Shown: one piece after another, positions 1 through 7,625 of the stretch
How positions within the stretch are numbered: the first letter of the stretch is position 1
Layout of the letters: the number at the start of each line of letters is the position of its first letter
NCBI GenBank assembly: GCA_018817405.1
Contig: JAHITZ010000035.1
Span: forward strand, 1-32,496
Length of the DNA stretch: 32,496 bases
Direction: 5' to 3'
Source of the DNA: Nanobdellota archaeon
GTDB taxonomy: Archaea; Nanobdellota; Nanobdellia; Pacearchaeales; GW2011-AR1
Notes under the pieces: generated by a model
Database searches by the model: none
The model's input: only the letters and a program-made list of their open reading frames with translations
What the model was told of the DNA's origin: nothing
Made by a program: the position numbers and the translations under genes

Positions 1-1
1 A

Positions 2-550
2 CTTTGGACGACGATAGTTGTTGCTGTGATTGCGGCTGTTGTGGCTTCGGTTATTACAGTGAGTGTGATGGGTAATGCTATGTTTAGTCCTGCTTCAAAG
101 ATTATTTCAGGGGTTAATGCGAATGCTTGTAGTGCTGATGACAATTGCGAAGCTAATAAGATAAATACCCCTCGTGTCAATACAGGTATAATCAAAGGTG
201 ATTTACATATAATCGGTGCTCCAAGTTTACTTCTAGATGCAGATCCTGTTGAAGTAACTGGCAGAATTAATATTGGCGAGAGAGTCAGTACACCTCGTGT
301 CGATACAGAATTTATTAAAGGTAACTTGAATCTAATTGGAACTCCTGATATCTTGTTAGATGCGCATGGCGGCGATGTTGATGTACAAGGCACTGCAATA
401 TTTAGTCATCCTTCTTTAGGTAGTCCAATAACCATAAACCCAATGGTAGAACTTCCGATACAAGTTAGTAGCTTTGTAGGAAATGGAACGGCTTACGCAT
501 GCATAAACAGTAACGGTAACTTCTTCAGAAGCTCAACCCCCTGCGTTTAA
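2..550 (+). CDS. secreted or membrane-anchored repeat protein, 5' end outside window
   Basis: The reading frame is open to the left edge, so the true start probably lies upstream; the first internal start is a GTG at 26. The visible N-terminus is a strongly hydrophobic segment (about residues 1-25), consistent with a signal anchor or pilin-like membrane helix. After a short Cys-containing stretch comes an imperfect tandem duplication of about 40 residues: both units carry T-P-R-V-[ND]-T, then I-K-G-[DN]-L, I-G-[AT]-P and L-L-D-A. The ending is Cys-bearing. I do not recognise a named family; repeats with regular beta-like hydrophobic spacing suggest an extracellular beta-rich protein. A T-rich terminator follows the TAA. 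Confidence 0.7.
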   Translation, partial: LWTTIVVAVIAAVVASVITVSVMGNAMFSPASKIISGVNANACSADDNCEANKINTPRVNTGIIKGDLHIIGAPSLLLDADPVEVTGRINIGERVSTPRVDTEFIKGNLNLIGTPDILLDAHGGDVDVQGTAIFSHPSLGSPITINPMVELPIQVSSFVGNGTAYACINSNGNFFRSSTPCV

Positions 551-555
551 ACAAT

Positions 556-578
556 CTTTTTTCTTTTTACTTACTTTT
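556..578 (+). terminator. T-rich archaeal-type terminator
   Basis: A run of T tracts separated by single C or A residues begins six bases after the stop of the upstream gene, with no hairpin. This is the usual look of intrinsic termination in archaea. It overlaps the TATA-like stretch at about 577-584 that probably drives the next gene (start 605). Confidence 0.55.
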
Positions 579-604
579 TTATATTCTTCTTTTTAGTTTA
601 TTAG

Positions 605-1699
605 ATGGTGAAAAAAGTAATCTTAGCAATGTCCGGCGGCGTTGACTCAAGTGTGGCGGCATTGTTGCTACAAGAACAAGGCTATGAAGTCTACGGCTTC
701 TTTATGAACGCAAGTCCTCTGGGAAAACCGCCCTGGCCGTCGACGATAAAATGGAAAGACGAAGAGAAAACCCTGAGGAAGATTTGTAAGAAGTTGGGGA
801 TAAAATTGATTGTTAAGAATTGCGAGAAGGGTTACGAAGAGAAGGTTATCGGACCAATGTTTAAAGATTATGAAAGGGGATTGACGCCGAATCCAGACAT
901 TCTTTGCAATAATGTTGGAAAGTTTCCATTGTTGTTGAAGTTGGCTAAGGAACATGGAGCAGATTTTATTGCGACAGGCCATTATGTTAGAGTTCGGAAA
1001 GGTAAGAAGGGATATGAATTGTTACGAGGGAAGGATAAGAAAAAAGATCAATCTTATTTTTTAGTTGGACTTGGTCAGAAATATTTGTCTCGGGTGATTT
1101 TTCCTGTAGGCGGTTTGACTAAGGAAGAAGTTAGAAACATTGCTCGCGAGGCAGGATTTGAAAATTGGAATAAAAGAGGTTCGCGGGGAATTTGTTATCT
1201 TGGAAAGATTGATATGAAGAAGTTTTTGAGAGAAAGGATTAAGGAAAAACATGGCAGGGTTTTGGATTCTGATGGGAATGTAATTGGAACACATCCTGGA
1301 ACTTGGTTTTTTACAATCGGGGAGAAGACTGGCGAGAGAAAAGGTTTTTTTCTGGAAAAGAAATTTAGAAAGAAATATGCGGGGAAGAAAATATATGTTG
1401 CTAGGAAGGAAAAAGGAAATGTTTTGGTTGTTGCGCCTTTTGGACACGAGATTTTGAAACTTAAGAAGATTTGGATTAAAGGATTGAAATTTGTTAATGT
1501 TAAGGAGAAAGTTAATGGAAAAAAGTTTAAGGCGAGGATTAGACATTTGGGTGAGTTGTACGGGGGAAAGTTGGGGAAATCTAAGGGAAGATGGATTTTT
1601 GAATTTTCTCAGGGGCAGGAAGGAGTTGCTGAAGGACAGTTTATTGTTTTGTATGATGGGGAGAGGTTGGTTGGGGGTGGGGAGATTCGATTGCGATAA
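605..1699 (+). CDS. mnmA: tRNA-specific 2-thiouridylase MnmA
   Basis: MnmA adenylates U34 of Lys, Glu and Gln tRNAs and replaces the 2-oxygen with sulfur. The 364-residue protein has the full-length family layout. The PP-loop S-G-G-V-D-S-S is at residues 10-16. The first catalytic Cys is Cys101 in T-P-N-P-D-I-L-C-N, and the second, which receives the persulfide, is Cys197 in R-G-I-C-Y-L-G. These correspond to Cys102 and Cys199 of the E. coli enzyme. The C-terminal beta-barrel ends in a Gly-rich strand. The ATG at 605 is preceded by a TATA-like TTTTTTATA about 25 bases upstream, suggesting a nearly leaderless message. MnmA is the bacterial route; most archaea thiolate U34 with NcsA-type enzymes, so this gene was probably acquired from bacteria. 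No sulfur-relay gene (iscS, tusA) is nearby. Confidence 0.95.
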   Translation: MVKKVILAMSGGVDSSVAALLLQEQGYEVYGFFMNASPLGKPPWPSTIKWKDEEKTLRKICKKLGIKLIVKNCEKGYEEKVIGPMFKDYERGLTPNPDILCNNVGKFPLLLKLAKEHGADFIATGHYVRVRKGKKGYELLRGKDKKKDQSYFLVGLGQKYLSRVIFPVGGLTKEEVRNIAREAGFENWNKRGSRGICYLGKIDMKKFLRERIKEKHGRVLDSDGNVIGTHPGTWFFTIGEKTGERKGFFLEKKFRKKYAGKKIYVARKEKGNVLVVAPFGHEILKLKKIWIKGLKFVNVKEKVNGKKFKARIRHLGELYGGKLGKSKGRWIFEFSQGQEGVAEGQFIVLYDGERLVGGGEIRLR

Positions 1700-1701
1700 T
1701 C

Positions 1702-1709
1702 TTTTATAC
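1702..1709 (+). promoter_or_regulatory. TATA box of the nitroreductase gene
   Basis: TTTTATAC lies just past the mnmA stop and about 25 bases before the ATG at 1730, the spacing expected for an archaeal TATA box with transcription starting at or next to the start codon. A C-rich stretch (1711-1719) separates box and start. Confidence 0.5.
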
Positions 1710-1729
1710 CTCCTCCCCCATCAAAATCC

Positions 1730-2305
1730 ATGGAACTTGCTCATGTTGTTCGGAAAAGGAAAAGTGTTAGGAGTTTTAAGAATAAGAAACCGAGCTGGAA
1801 AGATATTTTGGAAGCAATTGATTTGACGTTGCAGGGACCGTTTGCAGGGAATCACAATCATTTGAGATTTTTGATTGTTGAGAACATGGGTTTGATAAAA
1901 GAAATAGCAAAACTGTGTGAACAGAATTGGATTAAGGAGGCGAAGATGTTGATTGTTGTGTGTTCAGATGATACTCATCTTGAAAAAGTGTATGGGGAAA
2001 GAGGGTTGGTTTACTCGAGGCAACAGGCTGGGGCAGCGATACAAACTTTATTGTTGGGCCTGACAAGTTTAGGAATTGATTCGTGTTGGGTTGGTGCTTA
2101 TTCTGATGAGTTGATAAAAGAAAAGATGAACGTTCCGCAGCATGTTCAGATTGAGGCGATTGTGCCTGTTGGTTTTGAGCAAGGAAGGGAAAAGAAGGCA
2201 GAGAAAAAACCGTTGGAGAGAAGTTTGTATTGGGAGAAGTGGGGACAAGATAGAAAAAAAGGATTGTTTGAGGAAGAGGGGGAAGATTATCGGCCTGGGA
2301 GATAG
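1730..2305 (+). CDS. nitroreductase-family flavoprotein
   Basis: A 191-residue protein with the nitroreductase fold, an FMN-dependent family that reduces nitro compounds, quinones or flavins using NAD(P)H. Visible marks are the N-terminal R-K-R-K-S-V-R-S-F (residues 8-16), where Arg and Ser contact the FMN phosphate; the G-P-F-A-G-N-H-N-H active-site stretch near residues 36-44; A-G-A-A-I-Q-T-L-L-L near residues 101-110; and G-I-D-S-C-W-V-G near residues 115-122. The highly charged tail is poorly conserved in the family. The gene starts 30 bases after mnmA with its own TATA box. The substrate cannot be told from sequence; members of this size in anaerobes often act as general NAD(P)H oxidoreductases. 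Confidence 0.85.
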   Translation: MELAHVVRKRKSVRSFKNKKPSWKDILEAIDLTLQGPFAGNHNHLRFLIVENMGLIKEIAKLCEQNWIKEAKMLIVVCSDDTHLEKVYGERGLVYSRQQAGAAIQTLLLGLTSLGIDSCWVGAYSDELIKEKMNVPQHVQIEAIVPVGFEQGREKKAEKKPLERSLYWEKWGQDRKKGLFEEEGEDYRPGR

Positions 2306-2423
2306 TTTAGAATCAATTTATTTCATTGCCCCGAGAAAATTATTATGGTGAAGGCATCCTTCTGATGTATGTTTTGACTTTTGTAGATTCTCTTAGGTTG
2401 TGAGTTGTTTATTAATAACTTAA

Positions 2424-2495
2424 GATAAAAAAAAGAATAGAAAAATAAAAAAATACAAAAACAAAAAACAAAAAGTAAAAAAATAAAATTAAATA
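2424..2495 (-). terminator. T-rich terminator downstream of ftsZ
   Basis: The plus strand is almost pure A with single interruptions over about 70 bases, so on the ftsZ strand it is a long T-tract series starting seven bases past the TAA. There is no hairpin. It is the longest such tract in the window and fits strong archaeal intrinsic termination. Confidence 0.6.
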
Positions 2496-2501
2496 AGAAT
2501 T

Positions 2502-3581
2502 TTATCGGAAGACTTCAATGCCGAGTTCTGACATTTCGGGCTGTGGGTGTTCTTGTTCTTTTAGAGATGCTTTTCCAAGGACATACGGCGACTTTACTCC
2601 GGTCATGATTGTTATAACCCTGACTTTGTTAGCAAAGTCTTTGTTGACTCTTGCCCCAATGATTACCTGAGCATCTTGGCTTATGTTTTCAGTTACTAGT
2701 TCACCGACTCCTGCGAATTCTTCCAGTTTGAAATCTGGACCGCAGGTTATGTGCACTAATGCACCTGTTGCGCCGCGGTAGTCAACATCCAGTAATGGTT
2801 GTGTTAATGCTTGTCTGACAGCTTCGTCAACTCTTGATGTTGTGTCTGACTCTCCAACGCCTATGACAGCAACATCACCGTTTTTCATGATTGCAGAAAC
2901 ATCAGCGTAGTCTAAGTTAATCAATGACGGCAAAGTAATAGTCTCGACTATACCTTTAATCATTGTACTGACTAGCTCATTTGCAACTGCAAATGCCTGT
3001 TCCATTGGTAAGTTTCCCGCTATGTCTACTAACCTGTTGTTATCAATCAAAATTGCTGTATCGACAACCTCTGTTAATTCTTGCAAACCAAACTCAGCTT
3101 TGTCTTGCCTAACTTTCTCGCAGTCAAACGGCATTGTTGCCACTGCAGTCACAACTGCCCCTGCCTCTTTGGCAAGCTGTGCAATTATGGGAGCGCATCC
3201 TGTTCCAGTACCTCCACCTAATCCGACGAGAATAAACACCATGTCTGCTCCGCCTGTTGCTTTTTTTAAGTCTGAGAGTGATTCCTTAGCAGCCTCCATT
3301 CCGATTCTTGGTTTTCCTCCTGCGCCAAGGCCACGAGTGAGCTCTTTTCCTATGAGAATTTTTTCATCAGCCTTGCTAACGCTCAGATGCAATGCGTCTG
3401 TGTTAACTGCATAAACTGTAGCTCCAGTTAGGCCTTTGTTAAACAGCCATGTGACTGCATTATTGCCCATGCCTCCACAGCCTAGAACTTTGATGTTTGC
3501 CTTTCCTGCACGAAGTTCATCAAAATTAATACTGTGTTTTTCTGCGTTTTCAATAGCTTCTCTTGCAAAATCTAGTACCAT
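2502..3581 (-). CDS. ftsZ: cell division protein FtsZ
   Basis: FtsZ is the tubulin-like GTPase that forms the division ring. This 359-residue protein has the GTP-binding G-C-G-G-M-G-N-N motif near residues 34-41, the tubulin signature G-G-G-T-G-T-G at residues 122-128, and the T7 synergy loop N-L-D-Y-A-D at residues 222-227 whose acidic residues drive GTP hydrolysis in the neighbouring subunit. The linker is short and ends in a compact hydrophobic tail, L-G-I-E-V-F-R, probably the anchor-binding peptide. The ATG at 3581 is supported by an AAAGGAGGT Shine-Dalgarno site 12 bases upstream. The gene stands alone, with its own promoter and terminator. Archaea often carry two FtsZ paralogues; the other is not in this window. 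Confidence 0.97.
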   Translation of the reverse strand: MVLDFAREAIENAEKHSINFDELRAGKANIKVLGCGGMGNNAVTWLFNKGLTGATVYAVNTDALHLSVSKADEKILIGKELTRGLGAGGKPRIGMEAAKESLSDLKKATGGADMVFILVGLGGGTGTGCAPIIAQLAKEAGAVVTAVATMPFDCEKVRQDKAEFGLQELTEVVDTAILIDNNRLVDIAGNLPMEQAFAVANELVSTMIKGIVETITLPSLINLDYADVSAIMKNGDVAVIGVGESDTTSRVDEAVRQALTQPLLDVDYRGATGALVHITCGPDFKLEEFAGVGELVTENISQDAQVIIGARVNKDFANKVRVITIMTGVKSPYVLGKASLKEQEHPQPEMSELGIEVFR

Positions 3582-3593
3582 CTATTTTGTAGT

Positions 3594-3645
3594 ACCTCCT
3601 TTCAAAGTATACTTATCGTAAAGAGGAATTAAAGACTTTAAATAT
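3594..3645 (-). promoter_or_regulatory. ftsZ promoter and Shine-Dalgarno leader
   Basis: Read on the minus strand, AATATTTAAA (about 3637-3646) is a good TATA box. Transcription would start near 3612, giving a leader of about 30 bases that contains AAAGGAGGT (3594-3602), 12 bases from the ATG. Most genes here look leaderless, so this leadered, strongly matched site is unusual and may allow separate translational control of ftsZ. Confidence 0.55.
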
Positions 3646-3684
3646 TTGATTGTTTTGTAAGAGGGATAATGGAGATGGGGAGAA

Positions 3685-4734
3685 TTATAGGGATTTCAGT
3701 CTTTCTTTGACTTTTTCGAGGTCTTTCTTTAGGAAATGTCCGCCCGCGGCGGGTATGTGGCCTCCGGAGTTTGCGCCTCCAAGGCCAGAGAGTAGTTTTT
3801 TTAGTAGTTCAACCATGTTTTCTTCTTTGTCTTGTCTTCTTGCAGAGAGGACATACTTGTCTCCGTGCGGTCTTACGAGAATATGTGTTTTGTTTGGTTT
3901 TAGTTTACTGATTAAATTGTTGAGCTTTGATCCGATTCTAAACTTTGGTTCGAATAACCAAAAGTATCTGCCGTTGATTTCTTCTTTTTCTTCTTTGAAT
4001 TTTTCTATTGTTGTTTTGATTTCATTTTCTACTTCTTTTGCATTTTCTCTTAATGTTCCTATATCTGCGAATTTTTCTCCGATTTCGTCAAGGACTTTTT
4101 TCAAATTGCCTTTGGTTTTCCAGTAGACAATTGCGGAGTCGAGGTCGTTTTTTAAGTCGTTGAAGAGCGTATGTTCTGTACTTGTAGGATCAACAGGAGA
4201 GGGATCTCCATATTTTTTGTAGACCGATTCCATTAAGGGTTTGTTTTTCTCTGTCATGTAATCTGAGAGGGAGGCGCAAGCAACGAGCCAATCGTATTTT
4301 TCTAAATCTTGGGCTTTTGAGAAAAGATAATAACAAATATAGGTTGCGCAATATTCGCTGCCTGGGTTTAGGAAGATTGTTTTTTCTGTGTTGAAATCTT
4401 CTTGGAAGAGATGGTGATCTATCATTAAGATGTCCGCGAACTTCTCTGCTTTTTTTACGAATCCAGGCTCGGTTATTGAAATGTCTGTTATGATTAATTT
4501 GTTTATTTTGTTTTGTTTGAGTTCTTTTAACAATGAATCGTTTATTTCTGCGTAGTCTATAAATCTTAGGAAATCGGTTTTTACGACTTCGTTGACGATT
4601 TTAGCTGCGCCAACACCATCGAGATCTGTGTGGGTTATTAAGGCGATCTTGTCTTTATCGTTTAGTTTAGAGATGAATTCGAAGAATCTTTTTTCGTTGC
4701 CTGCAATGAATTGTGGCGGGATGATTTCAGACAT
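3685..4734 (-). CDS. DHH/DHHA1 phosphoesterase (RecJ/NrnA-like)
   Basis: A 349-residue member of the DHH superfamily of metal-dependent phosphoesterases, which includes RecJ exonucleases, nanoRNases and cyclic-dinucleotide phosphodiesterases. Motif I is H-T-D-L-D-G-V-G-A-A (about residues 34-43), the name motif D-H-H is near residues 106-108, and the C-terminal DHHA1 substrate-binding motif G-G-A-N-S-G-G-H-I-P-A-A-G-G-H is near residues 322-336. A charged, probably helical linker joins the two domains. The ATG directly abuts the stop of the upstream gene (TAG then ATG), so the two are co-transcribed and perhaps translationally coupled. Archaeal DHH proteins act in DNA repair, replication (GAN) or RNA turnover; sequence alone does not decide which. 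Confidence 0.88.
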   Translation of the reverse strand: MSEIIPPQFIAGNEKRFFEFISKLNDKDKIALITHTDLDGVGAAKIVNEVVKTDFLRFIDYAEINDSLLKELKQNKINKLIITDISITEPGFVKKAEKFADILMIDHHLFQEDFNTEKTIFLNPGSEYCATYICYYLFSKAQDLEKYDWLVACASLSDYMTEKNKPLMESVYKKYGDPSPVDPTSTEHTLFNDLKNDLDSAIVYWKTKGNLKKVLDEIGEKFADIGTLRENAKEVENEIKTTIEKFKEEKEEINGRYFWLFEPKFRIGSKLNNLISKLKPNKTHILVRPHGDKYVLSARRQDKEENMVELLKKLLSGLGGANSGGHIPAAGGHFLKKDLEKVKERLKSL

Positions 4735-5406
4735 CTAAATCCTCTCCAAAATCTTTGCCTTAACGTTTTTTTCTTTGCAAAGTTCCACAAACTTTTCTGC
4801 GTCTTTGATTGTTCCTGCGACGCCTGCGCCGTAATGCATGGGTATTGCCAATGATGGAGAAAGGAGAGATGCGATTTCTGAAGCTTCTTCTGCAGTCATG
4901 ACGAATTTTCCTGAAACCGGCAAGAGGGTGATGAATTCGTTTTCTTTTTTTCCGTAACCTGTGAGGTTTTTCATTTCTGGGATTTTGTCGCTGTCTCCTG
5001 AATGGTAAATTATTAGTTCTTTGAATTTTATTACATAACCCAGCCAGCCTTCTCTTTTCGGATGGAATTTTTTGTTTGTGTTGTAGGCAGGGATTGCTTC
5101 TATTTTTATGTTGCCTAGAGTTAATTCATCTCCTGGTTCGATGATTTGTATTTCTACATCGTTAACTTTTGTGATTTTGGACTGTGCATCTGCAGGGATG
5201 ACGATTGTTGTTCCTTGTCGAGCAATTTTTTGGATATCTTCAATGCTGCAGTGGTCATAGTGGCTGTGAGTTATTAAAATTAAGTCTGCCTGCGGAACCT
5301 TGTCAGATATTTTGTAAGGGTCAATTGCTATTTTTTTCCCAGTGCGGTTGGTAAATAGGAACCCTGAGTGGCCTAAAAATTCTATGTTAATGTCTTTTAT
5401 TTGCAT
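4735..5406 (-). CDS. metallo-beta-lactamase-fold hydrolase (UPF0173/UlaG-like)
   Basis: A 223-residue protein with a minimal MBL fold. The metal site is H-S-H-Y-D-H near residues 47-52, followed by conserved H-S-G-D-S-D near residues 135-140 and M-H-Y-G near the C-terminus, which supplies the last ligand. The start L-G-H-S-G-F-L-F and the compact size match the UPF0173 and UlaG-like branch of predicted metal-dependent hydrolases rather than RNase J or glyoxalase II. A TATA box (TTTATAAC on the minus strand, about 5428-5435) lies some 25 bases upstream of the ATG at 5406. It is the first gene of a two-gene operon with the DHH phosphoesterase, which hints at a joint role in nucleotide or phosphodiester turnover. 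Confidence 0.83.
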   Translation of the reverse strand: MQIKDINIEFLGHSGFLFTNRTGKKIAIDPYKISDKVPQADLILITHSHYDHCSIEDIQKIARQGTTIVIPADAQSKITKVNDVEIQIIEPGDELTLGNIKIEAIPAYNTNKKFHPKREGWLGYVIKFKELIIYHSGDSDKIPEMKNLTGYGKKENEFITLLPVSGKFVMTAEEASEIASLLSPSLAIPMHYGAGVAGTIKDAEKFVELCKEKNVKAKILERI

Positions 5407-5513
5407 TCTATCAGAAAATTTAGGAAAGTTATAAAGTTAATTGTTTTGTTAGGAATCTGCAGTATATAATTATTAATCTGTTTTTGTTACAACAGTAAAA
5501 TTGCATAATTCAT

Positions 5514-5764
5514 TACCCCTTTATCCCTCCAAAAATTAGTTGATAGTATTACGTCAAGAACAGTATTATTTGTTATGTCAAGATGCTTGCGAAAACTCCA
5601 CACTTAATTGTGGAGTTAGCATCTTGAGCATCCAAAAAACGAGTGCCATCAGACCGCACATTTTAAGGTGCGGTGGCGCATCGTTTTTCTGATATCCTTC
5701 TGATAAAGAGATTTCCTGAAAATCTCTAATTCCATTTTGGAAAAATAGCAAAGATAAAGGGGTA
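5514..5764. repeat. 12-bp long-range inverted repeat in a 457-base gap, with inner hairpins
   Basis: The gap 5407-5863 between two divergent genes contains no coding frame. TACCCCTTTATC (5514-5525) has its exact reverse complement at 5753-5764. Inside lie the 121-base repeat copy (5573-5693) and a hairpin AGAGATTT/AAATCTCT (5707-5714/5720-5727). A second 10-bp pair, ATTCCATTTT/AAAATGGAAT (5729-5738/5773-5782), straddles the right arm. This nesting looks like layered palindromic elements. The remaining right part holds the TATA-like AATATTTAATAA (5831-5842) that probably drives maf. Confidence 0.65.
5573..5693. repeat. 121-bp two-hairpin dispersed repeat, copy 1
   Basis: This segment matches 27963-28083 over 121 positions with about nine substitutions and no gaps. 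It folds as two consecutive hairpins. Hairpin 1 has a 9-bp outer stem CAAGATGCT/AGCATCTTG (5579-5587/5618-5626), a one-sided bulge TGCGAA, and a 9-bp inner stem AACTCCACA/TGTGGAGTT (5594-5602/5609-5617). Hairpin 2 has AAAAACGA/TCGTTTTT (5635-5642/5681-5688) outside and ACCGCAC/GTGCGGT inside. Between the copies the changes fall mostly in loops or leave G-U-compatible pairs, so the folded form seems to be kept. It could be a structured RNA or a REP/MITE-like mobile element. Confidence 0.8.
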
Positions 5765-5863
5765 TTAAACCTAAAATGGAATAAAACAGTAAACTGGTTT
5801 TTGTATACTATAGTTCTATTAGAAAGCAGTAATATTTAATAACTACTATTAAATTAGGAATTA

Positions 5864-6430
5864 ATGAAAAAAATAGTTTTAGCTTCAAGTTCAGAGAGAA
5901 GGGAGAGACTTTTGAGATTGACGGGTTTAGATTTTGTTGTTGATGCCAGTGATTGTCCAGAGAGTTTGCAGCAGGATCTTACGCCAGAACAACTCGCCAT
6001 GGAGCTTGCTTATGTAAAAGCAAGTGCTGTTGCTGCGAGGCATGAAGATGCGTTGGTTATCGGGGCGGATACGATTGTTGTCTTAGGGGAGAGGGTTTTA
6101 GGAAAACCTAAAGATGAGCAAGAAGCAGTGGAAGTTTTGATGAAATTAGGTGGTAGATGGAATAGAGTTGTCACTGGTTTGTGTTTGGTAGACAGAAGTA
6201 GAATAATTAGGGATTATTGTAAAACAGAAGTTAAATTTAGGCCGATAGGAGAAGAGGAGGCGAGGGGTTATGTTGCCATAGGAGAGCCTATGGATAGAGC
6301 AGGGGCATATGCAATTCAAGGGGGAGCGTGCTGGTTTGTTGAAGAGGTGAAAGGAGATTATCAGAATGTTATTGGCTTGCCGTTGAGGAAGTTGGGGAGA
6401 ATGTTATTTGATTTTAGGGTTGAGATTTGA
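5864..6430 (+). CDS. maf: Maf-family nucleoside triphosphate pyrophosphatase
   Basis: Maf proteins hydrolyse non-canonical or modified nucleoside triphosphates (dTTP/UTP or m7GTP depending on subgroup) to monophosphates, acting in nucleotide-pool sanitation and septum control. The 188-residue length is typical. Family marks are the N-terminal L-A-S-S-S-E-R-R-E-R-L-L (residues 5-16) that binds phosphate, G-A-D-T-I-V near residues 67-72 with the catalytic Asp, L-G-K-P near residues 78-81, and Y-Q-N-V-I-G-L-P near the C-terminus. The G-A-Y-A-I-Q-G-G loop is also present. The ATG at 5864 sits about 25 bases after a TATA-like AATATTTAATAA. It converges with the next gene, leaving a two-base gap. 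Confidence 0.92.
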   Translation: MKKIVLASSSERRERLLRLTGLDFVVDASDCPESLQQDLTPEQLAMELAYVKASAVAARHEDALVIGADTIVVLGERVLGKPKDEQEAVEVLMKLGGRWNRVVTGLCLVDRSRIIRDYCKTEVKFRPIGEEEARGYVAIGEPMDRAGAYAIQGGACWFVEEVKGDYQNVIGLPLRKLGRMLFDFRVEI

Positions 6431-6432
6431 GG

Positions 6433-6702
6433 TTACCACTCCACTTTCTCCATAGCAATCTCCTTGTAGATTATTTCAATTAACTCATAAAACTGTAAGC
6501 TGTTCTCTACGTTGTTTGAAAAGTATCTAAACTGATAATCTTTGTCGGTTTTTGGGTCAAAAAGTTCTATTGCCATTTCTTTTGTTGTGCCATGGTCTAT
6601 CATTACAACGTGGGCATCTACTTCTAAATTTAAAGAATCAACTTTTATTTTGTCTCCTTTCTTGATTTGCGAGATTGGTTTTGAGGAGATTATTTTTACC
6701 AT
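6433..6702 (-). CDS. small conserved-looking hypothetical protein, 89 aa
   Basis: A compact soluble protein with alternating beta-like stretches: an N-terminal K-I-I-S-S-K-P-I-S-Q-I-K-K-G-D-K-I-K-V followed by strands and a C-terminal helix ending in K-V-E-W. The G-D-K-I-K-V turn resembles small beta-barrel (SH3- or OB-like) proteins, but I cannot assign a family. A TATA-like AAATATAAAAAC lies on the minus strand near 6728-6738, about 25 bases before the ATG, so it probably has its own promoter although it lies directly downstream of the metallophosphoesterase. Confidence 0.7.
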   Translation of the reverse strand: MVKIISSKPISQIKKGDKIKVDSLNLEVDAHVVMIDHGTTKEMAIELFDPKTDKDYQFRYFSNNVENSLQFYELIEIIYKEIAMEKVEW

Positions 6703-6740
6703 GGTTTAAAATTTCAAACTTTGTTTTTATATTTTTCTCT

Positions 6741-7595
6741 TTAGTTAATAAATTTAACGTTTAATTTTCCCTTTTCAGAAATCTTAATAATCGCTGCCCT
6801 GCCTTCGTTAGCCGCCCCTGTGTTTACACAGAGAGTTTTTCTGATTTTGTCTTTGCCCCATGCTTCGTGAGTGTGGCCGCACAAATTCAAAATAGGTTGG
6901 TATCTTTCTATAATCCTTCTTGTTAATTTTGAACCGCGGTGTGTGCCTCTGACTTTTGGATGAGCTTTCATTCCTATTTTGTCTAATTTGGTGTTTAACG
7001 GAGGGATGTGAGAGACGAAAATTACTTTTTTCGCATTATTTTCTTTTTCGAATTTTTTGAAAAGATTGTCAAGAATTGCGCGATGCTTTTTGAAGGCTTT
7101 ACTTTTAACTTTTCCTTGAAATGTGTGACCTCTCATGCCGATAAAGACGAAGTCTTTGAATTTAGCAAATGTATAATCAAACCTTCTAATTTTTTTGTAT
7201 TTGTTTATTATTTTGGGGAATAAGAGATATGCTTCTCTAGACCATTTCCATTTGCTCTGGTTTTTTAAGTGGAAGTCTGCAATATCGTTTGAGAAGGGAT
7301 AGTCAATATTTCCTAAGACAGTAAAAACAGGAACAGGGAGTTTGTTTAATTTTTTAAGAACAGTTTCCCCTAGATTATGGTCTTTTATAACTAGTTTCTT
7401 ATACTTTGTTTTTCCAATCACTTCCCATAGTTCAACATTTTCTTTTCCAAAGCAATGTTTGAACCATATTTCCCTGTAATGAAATGGAGGGTAATCTCCT
7501 ACAGAAATAACTGCGTCAATCTTTTGTTTTTTTATTATCTTCTCAAACTTTTTTGGAAATTTTCCGTGGAAATCTCCAATTGCGAGTATTTTCAT
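6741..7595 (-). CDS. calcineurin-like metallophosphoesterase
   Basis: A 284-residue phosphoesterase. The five blocks of the calcineurin-like superfamily are all present in order: G-D-F-H-G (residues 7-11, metal ligands Asp and His), V-G-D-Y-P near residues 32-36, L-G-N-I-D-Y-P near residues 95-101 (the G-N-x-[DE] block), V-S-H-I-P-P in the middle of the C-terminal half, and C-G-H-T-H-E near the end. It resembles the YfcE/icc-type single-domain enzymes, which cleave phosphomono- or diesters with two metal ions. The middle part is very Lys-rich, with long basic helices. The physiological substrate cannot be inferred. Confidence 0.88.
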   Translation of the reverse strand: MKILAIGDFHGKFPKKFEKIIKKQKIDAVISVGDYPPFHYREIWFKHCFGKENVELWEVIGKTKYKKLVIKDHNLGETVLKKLNKLPVPVFTVLGNIDYPFSNDIADFHLKNQSKWKWSREAYLLFPKIINKYKKIRRFDYTFAKFKDFVFIGMRGHTFQGKVKSKAFKKHRAILDNLFKKFEKENNAKKVIFVSHIPPLNTKLDKIGMKAHPKVRGTHRGSKLTRRIIERYQPILNLCGHTHEAWGKDKIRKTLCVNTGAANEGRAAIIKISEKGKLNVKFIN

Positions 7596-7625
7596 ATTGA
7601 GAGGAGAAAAAGATGCTTTTTAAAA

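Noticed and set aside
668-1546. Long minus-strand open frames opposite mnmA, and similar antisense frames opposite most other genes
   Set aside because: They lie fully within recognised genes, have low-complexity Phe/Ser/Leu-rich products, no domain signature and no promoter context.
1491-1826. Plus-strand frame spanning the end of mnmA and the start of the nitroreductase gene
   Set aside because: It overlaps two well-supported genes in another frame and its product shows no coding character.
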